Source of the DNA: Thermohalobacter berrensis
Lineage (GTDB): Bacteria > Bacillota > Clostridia > Tissierellales > Thermohalobacteraceae
Reading direction: 5' to 3'
Length of the DNA stretch: 64,000 nt
Assembly (NCBI RefSeq): GCF_003609645.1
Contig: NZ_MCIB01000001.1
Coordinates: 310,001-374,000 of the forward strand
Under the pieces are notes generated by a model. That model had not been told where the DNA came from. It saw nothing but the letters and a program-made list of their open reading frames with translations, and did not search any database. The position numbers and the translations under genes are program-made. This document shows positions 58,184-64,000 of this stretch, piece by piece (the stretch's first letter is position 1; each line of letters opens with the position of its first letter).

Positions 58184-59848
58184 TTATACTTCCATAATTA
58201 TTGGTAATATCATTGGATTCCTTTTTATTTTCCCATAAATATAACTTCTTAAAGTATCCTTTATACTGGATTTTAAAGTTGCCCAATCGGTAATTCTATT
58301 CTTTTCACACTCAATTAGTGCTTCTCTAACAACCTCTTTAGCTTCTTCCATTAGATCTTCTGACTCTCTCACATAGACAAAACCTCTAGAAATAATGTCA
58401 GGTCCTGCAAGAATTTCTCCATTTTCTTTACTTATAGTTACTACAACAACTATCAATCCATCTTCGGAAAGATGTTTTCTATCTCTTAAGACAATATTTC
58501 CAACATCACCAATACCTAAACCGTCAACTAAAATATTACCAGCATTAACAGTATGGGTAATTTTGCCACTGTTTTTTGTAAATTCAATAACAGAACCATT
58601 TTCTGCTATAAAAACATTCTCTTCGGGCATTCCTAGTTCTTGGGCTAACTGTGCATGTTGCTTTAAATGTCTATATTCTCCATGCACAGGAATAAAGAAT
58701 TTAGGTTTTAACAATGAATGGATTAATTTTAATTCTTCACGCTTTGCATGTCCTGATACATGGACATCTGCTAATGCTTCATATATTACTTCTGCTCCCC
58801 TCTTAAATAATTGATTTATTACTTTGGCAACAGTTTTTTCATTGCCAGGTATTGGTGTGGCTGAAATAACTACTAAATCCCCTGGCATAAGCTCCACTTT
58901 TTTATGGCCTGATGATGCAATTCTTGCCAATGCTGACATTGGTTCCCCTTGACTTCCCGTTGTTATTATGACAATTTTATTATCTGGATATTGGTCAATA
59001 TCGTTTATATCAATTAGAGTGCCATCTGGAATTCTTAAGTACCCTAACTCATATGCTACATTTACAGCATTAACCATACTTCTACCAGATACAGCAACTT
59101 TTCTATCAAATAATACTGCAGCATCAATTACCTGCTGTATTCTGTGAATGTTTGAAGCAAAAGTTGCTACTAATATTCTTCGTTTTGCTTCTGCAAATAT
59201 GTCCTTAAACGTTTCACCTACAGTTCTTTCTGACATAGTATAACCCGGTCTTTCTACATTAGTACTATCAGCCATTAAAACAAGTACGCCCTTTTTGCCT
59301 AATTCAGCAAATTTATGTAAATCAATAATTTCTCCATTAATAGGAGTATAATCTATTTTAAAATCACCTGTATGGACAACCGTACCAACAGGAGTATGTA
59401 TAGCTAGTGCAACTGAGTCAGGAATACTATGGTTTGTACTTATAAATTCTATTTTGAAGCAACCTTGTTTTATCCAGTTTCCAGGTTTTACTACATTTAA
59501 TTTAACATTATTTATTTTATGTTCTTGCAGTTTATTTTCAACAAGACCTATTGTAAACTTAGTACCATATATTGGTGCTCTTATTTTCTTTAAAATATAA
59601 GGTAGAGCCCCTATATGGTCCTCATGTCCATGTGTTAAAAATATTCCCTTTATCTTATCCCTATTTTTCATTAAATAAGATATATCAGGAATTACAACAT
59701 CTATTCCTAACATTTCATCTTCTGGAAAAATTATACCGCAATCAACAATAATTATATCATTCTCATACTCAATTACAGTTATATTTTTTCCTATTTCATA
59801 TAATCCTCCTAAAGGGATTATTTTTAGTTTTGATAATTTTCTTGGCAC
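58184..59848 (-). CDS. rnj: Ribonuclease J
   Basis: A 554-residue metallo-beta-lactamase/beta-CASP nuclease with 5'-3' exo- and endonuclease activity in mRNA turnover. The zinc motif is THGHEDHIGALP. IISTNHSIPDSVALAI and VVHTGDFKID follow, then the beta-CASP segment MADSTNVERPGYT and FIPVHGEYRHLKQH. The C-terminal domain ends with a basic IYGKIKRNPMILP. GTAAGG precedes the ATG. Only one RNase J gene is seen in this window. Confidence 0.94.
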   Translation of the reverse strand: MPRKLSKLKIIPLGGLYEIGKNITVIEYENDIIIVDCGIIFPEDEMLGIDVVIPDISYLMKNRDKIKGIFLTHGHEDHIGALPYILKKIRAPIYGTKFTIGLVENKLQEHKINNVKLNVVKPGNWIKQGCFKIEFISTNHSIPDSVALAIHTPVGTVVHTGDFKIDYTPINGEIIDLHKFAELGKKGVLVLMADSTNVERPGYTMSERTVGETFKDIFAEAKRRILVATFASNIHRIQQVIDAAVLFDRKVAVSGRSMVNAVNVAYELGYLRIPDGTLIDINDIDQYPDNKIVIITTGSQGEPMSALARIASSGHKKVELMPGDLVVISATPIPGNEKTVAKVINQLFKRGAEVIYEALADVHVSGHAKREELKLIHSLLKPKFFIPVHGEYRHLKQHAQLAQELGMPEENVFIAENGSVIEFTKNSGKITHTVNAGNILVDGLGIGDVGNIVLRDRKHLSEDGLIVVVVTISKENGEILAGPDIISRGFVYVRESEDLMEEAKEVVREALIECEKNRITDWATLKSSIKDTLRSYIYGKIKRNPMILPIIMEV

Positions 59849-59905
59849 CTTACCACTCTCCTCTTATCCGTTTATATATAAATTTTTTCATTGTTTTTAT
59901 TATAA

Positions 59906-59932
59906 AAACTAATATCATATTTATATTAGTTT
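59906..59932 (-). other. Leader hairpin upstream of rnj
   Basis: Perfect 10-base stem AAACTAATAT/ATATTAGTTT with a seven-base loop, followed on the minus strand by TTATAAT. It could be a leader structure, a weak second terminator of the Fur-family gene, or chance in AT-rich DNA. A TATAAT-like box overlaps its tail. Confidence 0.35.
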
Positions 59933-59972
59933 ATTCCTAATGTTAGTATATGCTAATTAAAGATTACGTAAA

Positions 59973-60000
59973 AAATAAATCCCATATATGGGATTTATTT
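59973..60000. terminator. Terminator of the Fur-family gene
   Basis: Perfect 12-base stem AAATAAATCCCA/TGGGATTTATTT with loop TATA that includes the stop codon, followed on the minus strand by TTTTTTACG. The symmetry would let it work in both directions. Confidence 0.85.
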
Positions 60001-60435
60001 TTTACACTCATTACAATACCCAAAAAATTTAACATTATGGTCTACTATCTTAAAATCCCCTTCTTTTTCTATCTTTTCTTCTAAATCTTCTAATAGATCA
60101 AGTTTAACTTCTATAACCTTACCACAATTTAAGCATATTAAATGATGATGATGGTGGTAATCATTACCACTATTGATTTCATATCTATTACATCCATCAT
60201 TAAAATTTAGCTTATAAATAACATTTAACTCCTCTAATAATTGTAAAGTTCTATATACTGTAGCTAAACCAATTTCTGGATATTTATCCTTAACTTTAGA
60301 ATATATTTCTTCAGGACTTAAATGGTTACCTTGATTTTCTAAAATAACATCAATAATAACCCTTCTTTGTGTAGTTAGTTTATATCCTTTTTCCTTTAAT
60401 TTTGCTTTTACATCTTCTATAAAGGAAGTCTTCAT
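59995..60435 (-). CDS. Fur/PerR family metalloregulator
   Basis: A 146-residue repressor with a winged helix (KLTTQRRVIIDVILENQGNH, IGLATVYRTLQLLEEL) and a metal-binding C-terminal domain with YHHHHHLICLNCGKVIEV and GYCNECKK, in which the two CxxC pairs hold a structural zinc. Sequence alone does not settle whether it senses iron, peroxide or zinc. ATG at 60435 has AGGTG before it. ATG at 60444 is an alternative. A palindrome at 60466-60478 in its own promoter suggests autoregulation. Confidence 0.88.
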   Translation of the reverse strand: MKTSFIEDVKAKLKEKGYKLTTQRRVIIDVILENQGNHLSPEEIYSKVKDKYPEIGLATVYRTLQLLEELNVIYKLNFNDGCNRYEINSGNDYHHHHHLICLNCGKVIEVKLDLLEDLEEKIEKEGDFKIVDHNVKFFGYCNECKK

Positions 60436-60465
60436 TCTTTTCACCTGCTTTACTTGTTTTTCATA

Positions 60466-60478
60466 TTATAGTCTATAA
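60466..60478. promoter_or_regulatory. Palindromic operator candidate before the Fur-family gene
   Basis: TTATAG-A-CTATAA on the minus strand, a perfect 6-1-6 palindrome overlapping the TATAAT -10-like box about 30 bases before the start. It resembles a PerR/Fur box (7-1-7 type, TTATAATnATTATAA) but is one base shorter on each side. Confidence 0.45.
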
Positions 60479-60535
60479 CTATATTATGGAAAAGTCAAAT
60501 AGTAAATTGATATTCATTCCATTTTTATCCATATA

Positions 60536-61237
60536 TTATTGTTCTAATATTATAGGGATTTCTTCATTTAATGACATTTTTTCTTTATTTATATTACATG
60601 TTATTGCCTTAATCAAAACTCCTCTATCATTAGCTTCCTTAAGAGCTTCTGAAAATTTAGAGTCAAGTTCCCAGTTGGGTGAAAAAAATTTAGCATCATT
60701 CCTTTGAATAATAAAAAATATCCCTGTACCGAATCCTTCACTTGAAGCCTTTATAATTTCCTTTATATGCTTTGTACCCCTCTCCGTAGGGGCATCTGGA
60801 AACTTAGCGATATTATTCTCAACAAGGGTTACACATTTAGCCTCAATTAATACTATATTTTTTCTATTTACAAGGCCAATATCGAATCTGCTTTTTCCAA
60901 AATTAATTTCTTTCTTTACCTCAACATAATCTTTAAAATATGGCAATTGTTTATTATAAAATGCCTTATATAAAATTTTATTAGGTAACCTAGAATCTAT
61001 AGCTACTAAGGTATCTTTATAAAATACCATTAGTAAATCATATTTTGTTTTTCTATTTTTATCTTCTACTTTTCTAACTAAAACCTTCCTATCTTTAATC
61101 AGTAATTCTTTCATTCTCCCAGTATTAGGAACATGTGCAAATTCTATTTTATTATTTACTAATATTTTAGCTACAAATCTGTTTAATCTTTTTATAAAAA
61201 AAGCCTCTTGAATATCCCCTTTAATAGATATATCCAT
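60536..61237 (-). CDS. sfsA: DNA/RNA nuclease SfsA
   Basis: A 233-residue protein with an N-terminal OB-like domain (FIKRLNRFVAKILVNNKIEF, HVPNTGRMKELL) and a PD-(D/E)xK-like domain (FGKSRFDIGL, VLIEAKCVTLVENNIAKFPD, RGTKHIKEI). It was first described as a sugar fermentation stimulation protein and is now regarded as a sequence-independent nuclease. It lies 20 bases after the DUF1292 gene. Confidence 0.92.
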   Translation of the reverse strand: MDISIKGDIQEAFFIKRLNRFVAKILVNNKIEFAHVPNTGRMKELLIKDRKVLVRKVEDKNRKTKYDLLMVFYKDTLVAIDSRLPNKILYKAFYNKQLPYFKDYVEVKKEINFGKSRFDIGLVNRKNIVLIEAKCVTLVENNIAKFPDAPTERGTKHIKEIIKASSEGFGTGIFFIIQRNDAKFFSPNWELDSKFSEALKEANDRGVLIKAITCNINKEKMSLNEEIPIILEQ

Positions 61238-61257
61238 CTAATCAACTCCACTATGCA

Positions 61258-61512
61258 TTATACCATATCTTCAGTAATTGCTTCATATACTGCTACAGCG
61301 TCATCAAATTCTGATTTGTCTTCAATATTTGCTAAAACCATTTTTCCATTTTCATCATAATCTATTTTTAATATATACACATCTTCTTCATTTTCATCTG
61401 ATATAAGAGCAACATATTCTCTATCTTCTATACTAAATTTAAATGGATTTTTAAAAACATGCTCCTTTCCATTTTCATCTAATAATACAATTTTTTCATT
61501 TTCTTCTTTCAT
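61258..61512 (-). CDS. DUF1292 domain protein
   Basis: An 84-residue acidic protein of the DUF1292 family (Bacillus YrzB): KIVLLDENGKEHVFKNPFKF, EYVALISDENEEDVYILKID and a C-terminal acidic helix. It neighbours ruvX, as in the yrrL-yrrK-yrzB group of Bacillus. Its function is unknown. ATG at 61512 lies eight bases after AGGAAGG. A GTG at 61521 overlaps that site. Confidence 0.9.
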   Translation of the reverse strand: MKEENEKIVLLDENGKEHVFKNPFKFSIEDREYVALISDENEEDVYILKIDYDENGKMVLANIEDKSEFDDAVAVYEAITEDMV

Positions 61513-61525
61513 TTTTTTCACCTTC

Positions 61526-61939
61526 CTATCTGTTTTTTTCTAAATATAACTGTAAAATATAAGTAGCTGCCACTTTGTCAATTACTTTTTTTCTTTTTTT
61601 TCGAGAAATATCAGCTTGTATAAGAGATTTTTCAGCTGATACTGTAGTTAATCTCTCATCTTGTAAAACAATATTACAGTCTATCTTTTCTCTAATTAAA
61701 TCTGCAAATTTTAAGACTTTTTCTCCTTGTAGGCCAATCGTATTATTCATATTTTTAGGTAGTCCAACTACTATTGTTTCTACATTATATTTTTCTACTA
61801 ATTCTTTAATTTTATATATATCTTCTTCTAAATTTTTTCTATTAATTGTAGTAATTCCTTGAGCTGTAATTCCAAGTGGGTCACTGACTGCAACACCTAT
61901 AGTCTTATCTCCCACGTCTAATCCCATTATTCTTTCCAT
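61526..61939 (-). CDS. ruvX: RuvX/YqgF family RNase H-like nuclease
   Basis: A 137-residue RNase H-fold protein, described as a Holliday junction resolvase or as a 16S rRNA maturation nuclease. It has [19 protein letters not shown] with the catalytic Asp, [19 protein letters not shown] and [16 protein letters not shown]. Its stop is four bases before the DUF1292 gene, and AGGAGG precedes its ATG. The pair ruvX-DUF1292 is conserved in Firmicutes. Confidence 0.93.
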   Translation of the reverse strand: MERIMGLDVGDKTIGVAVSDPLGITAQGITTINRKNLEEDIYKIKELVEKYNVETIVVGLPKNMNNTIGLQGEKVLKFADLIREKIDCNIVLQDERLTTVSAEKSLIQADISRKKRKKVIDKVAATYILQLYLEKNR

Positions 61940-61951
61940 AATAACCTCCTA

Positions 61952-62902
61952 TCATATTACCTTAATACAAAATTCTGGACAATAATTAGCACAATACCCA
62001 CAAAAAATACACTTTTCATAATTCGGTGTAGCCTTATTATTAATAATACTTAATCCTCCATGTTTACATACTTCAGCACATTTACCACAACCTACGCACC
62101 AATCATGAATAAGTAGTCTACGCTTTCTTTGTCTTAATTTTTCTTTAATAGTTTCAGGTATCTTGCCTGTTTCCACTAATTTGATATTCCCATCAACTTC
62201 ATCAAATGATTGCATACCAACCGCTATAGAGTGAATATATTTAATATTATTGACGTAATTAAATGCTTTTTCAACATTATTAATTAAATGACCACCACCT
62301 AATGGCTTCATTCCATATATTCCTTTTCCCATATCATAGGCTTTTTTAATTGCTTTAAGCATGTCATCTCTTGTCCCATCTTGAATACCTATACCTTTAA
62401 TATTTATAATAGGATGAATTACTTCAATTTCAGAAAACTTATTGGCAGCTAAAACTCCTTCAACTCTATGGGTTGAAATTCCAATACTCCTTATTAATCC
62501 TTTTTTCTTAGCATTAATAAAATACTCTATAGCTTCATAGTGACCTTTTATAGTAAGCTCGCTTTCCTGTTCATGCAATAAAAAAATGTCTATATAGTCT
62601 GTATTCAATTCCTTTAAGGCTTTATTTAAACTCTCTTGTGCAGTTTTTTTTGAATATGAGTATGATTTTGTAGCTATAACTACCTTTTCTCTATTAATTC
62701 CTTTTAAAGCCTTAGATATATATGAATATGTTTCATACAATTCTGCAGTATCTATAAAATTTATACCATTATTAATTCCATATCTAATAATTTCTGCACC
62801 TTTATCTAAAGAAAAATTACGTTGTAATGGTCCAATTGTTAATGATCCAAAGCAAAGTTTAGAAACCTTTATGTTAGTATTCCCTAAATATGTATATTTC
62901 AT
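61952..62902 (-). CDS. Aldo/keto reductase with two 4Fe-4S clusters
   Basis: A 316-residue protein. The N-terminal TIM barrel is of the aldo/keto reductase type, with FIDTAELYETYSYISKAL (catalytic Asp and Tyr) and DIFLLHEQE. The C-terminal ferredoxin domain has CVGCGKCAEVC and CIFCGYCANYC for two 4Fe-4S clusters. This fusion is common in anaerobes, but its substrate is not known. GGAAGTG lies before the ATG. Its start overlaps the stop of the upstream membrane protein gene by four bases. Confidence 0.9.
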   Translation of the reverse strand: MKYTYLGNTNIKVSKLCFGSLTIGPLQRNFSLDKGAEIIRYGINNGINFIDTAELYETYSYISKALKGINREKVVIATKSYSYSKKTAQESLNKALKELNTDYIDIFLLHEQESELTIKGHYEAIEYFINAKKKGLIRSIGISTHRVEGVLAANKFSEIEVIHPIINIKGIGIQDGTRDDMLKAIKKAYDMGKGIYGMKPLGGGHLINNVEKAFNYVNNIKYIHSIAVGMQSFDEVDGNIKLVETGKIPETIKEKLRQRKRRLLIHDWCVGCGKCAEVCKHGGLSIINNKATPNYEKCIFCGYCANYCPEFCIKVI

Positions 62903-64000
62903 TTTCCCACTTCCTTAGTGCATCTTTTTACTACATATCCTATTGTAACATACATAACAGAAGTAGATATATATAAGCTTGCAATCGCAGCTAATAAAAT
63001 ACCCGAATCATTCATAAGAAATCCTGCTAAACTACCAATAATTCCACTTATAATACTATAACTAAAAAATTTATTATTGTTTATCATCTCTTTTAAAATA
63101 TTATTTAAATATATTAACATTATACTAAGTATTATAATATTCGTAAATATAACTTTTGTCCAAATTGAAGTTCCAATAAGTTTAATATTCATATTTAATT
63201 TTCTTGATACAATATTTGTTAAAGCAAAAGGCCCTTTATTAATTAATAAGCTTAAAGCTTTACCTAGATGTGTTGGATTAGGATTAATTGTAAGGTCAAT
63301 ACCACCCATTAAAAGTATTATAAAAAATATCAAACTTATTGTTAAGAAGAGATTTCTATAATTTAAGCTTTTTTCTTGTATTTTTATTAAAAAACAAAAG
63401 TTAGCAAAAGCTATTGTAATAGTCCCTCCAAAATTAGCACCTAAATTGGGATGTGCTACAACAAGTATTGTTAAAATACTTATTAGCAGAATAAAGTATT
63501 TCCTTTTTATTTTATCTATTATTAAACCTAAAAATATTATTCCTGTAGGTAGTAAAACACCTACCAGTTCATTACCAATTCCAAAATATCTTGCACCAAT
63601 AATTGGATCATAACCAAACACTGAATATTTAGTTAATTTTGAATTTAGTAAAATATCTAAAAGAATGGTAAAGTATGTAACCCCTAAAACAAATACTAGT
63701 CTATATTTATCTTTAATTAATAAAATAGCAGAAAATATAACTAAAAATAATACCATTGTATATATAATAAATTTATTAATTGTGTAATGTCTAAAAATTG
63801 AGACTATATGCAATACTATTGGTATAGTTATAACAATAAGTAATAGTAAAGATATTTTTTTAATTCTAGATTTAAAATATTTATAATAAAACATTATTGT
63901 AGCTGATATTATTAATATTATGATTGTAAAAATTGAATATATATTCAAAGTCTGCGGCCTTATTTTCGAAACAAATTTCGTTATCCTATTCAAAAAATCT
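62899..64000 (-). CDS. Polytopic membrane protein (N-terminal part outside window)
   Basis: A frame open to the right-hand end of the window, with about 365 residues visible and at least nine hydrophobic helices. A conserved-looking loop reads YSVFGYDPIIGARYFGIGNE and another MGGIDLTINPNPTHLG. I do not recognise the family with certainty. No ribosome site precedes the in-frame TTG at 63993, and codons continue upstream, so the real start is probably beyond the window. It is coupled by a four-base overlap to the aldo/keto reductase gene. Confidence 0.7.
   Translation of the reverse strand, partial: DFLNRITKFVSKIRPQTLNIYSIFTIIILIISATIMFYYKYFKSRIKKISLLLLIVITIPIVLHIVSIFRHYTINKFIIYTMVLFLVIFSAILLIKDKYRLVFVLGVTYFTILLDILLNSKLTKYSVFGYDPIIGARYFGIGNELVGVLLPTGIIFLGLIIDKIKRKYFILLISILTILVVAHPNLGANFGGTITIAFANFCFLIKIQEKSLNYRNLFLTISLIFFIILLMGGIDLTINPNPTHLGKALSLLINKGPFALTNIVSRKLNMNIKLIGTSIWTKVIFTNIIILSIMLIYLNNILKEMINNNKFFSYSIISGIIGSLAGFLMNDSGILLAAIASLYISTSVMYVTIGYVVKRCTKEVGK

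Noticed and set aside
1-64000. CRISPR arrays, tRNA or rRNA genes, insertion sequences and prophage
   Set aside because: I found no regularly spaced direct repeats, cloverleaf-like or rRNA-like sequences, transposase genes or phage structural genes. xerD is the chromosomal housekeeping recombinase by context.

Overview
This window is chromosomal DNA from a strongly AT-rich, endospore-forming anaerobe of the Clostridia. The spore genes include spo0A, spoIVB, spoIIM, spoIIIAA-AH and an intact sigK. The presence of an OLE RNA with its partner gene oapA fits an extremophilic (thermophilic, halophilic or alkaliphilic) lineage. Almost every gene lies on the minus strand. The only two plus-strand genes I can support are a 45-residue mciZ-like gene near 3.6 kb and an unknown 88-residue gene near 49.7 kb.

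Layout from left to right. 1-3.4 kb: xerD (cut by the window edge), a small membrane protein, spoIIM, a frameshifted endonuclease Q gene and nudF, followed by the oppositely oriented mciZ candidate. 3.7-8.3 kb: a DUF3866 protein, an MraY-like glycosyl-phosphotransferase, a family 2 glycosyltransferase, a SteB/MctB-like coiled-coil protein and a SteA-like protein, which look like one division/envelope operon. 8.4-13.1 kb: spo0A, spoIVB, recN and argR. 13.2-21 kb: tlyA, dxs, oapA, the OLE RNA (about 600 nt with its own promoter), ispA, xseB, xseA, a TsaD paralogue and nusB. 21.2-27 kb: an Asp23 protein and the complete spoIIIA operon. 27.2-30.6 kb: a zinc-ribbon protein, efp, an Xaa-Pro peptidase, aroQ, aroK and comFB.

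30.7-44.2 kb is a complete Gram-positive type IV pilus operon: pilB, pilT, pilC, a pilin, pilD, pilM, pilN, pilO, four pilin-like minor components and a secreted VWA protein that is a candidate tip adhesin. It is bracketed by the shikimate genes aroE and aroK. 44.3-49.5 kb: aroE, yqeG and a MacA/MacB-type ABC exporter. 49.7-56.2 kb: the unknown plus-strand gene, sigK, a class B penicillin-binding protein, udk, a U32 tRNA hydroxylase, trmR and mltG. 56.3-64 kb: queT, ylbF, a split LysO exporter, RNase J, a Fur-family regulator, sfsA, a DUF1292 protein, ruvX, an Fe-S aldo/keto reductase and a truncated membrane protein.

The most striking signals are these. The OLE/oapA locus has a clear sigma-A promoter and closing helix. 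The mciZ-like gene was not captured as a long reading frame. Upstream of spoIIM, sigK and the penicillin-binding protein gene there are three inverted repeats built to the same plan: the 3' arm contains the Shine-Dalgarno sequence, and a candidate sporulation promoter starts transcription inside the loop. Only transcripts from that promoter would then escape ribosome-site occlusion. Two genes (endonuclease Q and a minor pilin) carry frameshifts at simple-sequence tracts.
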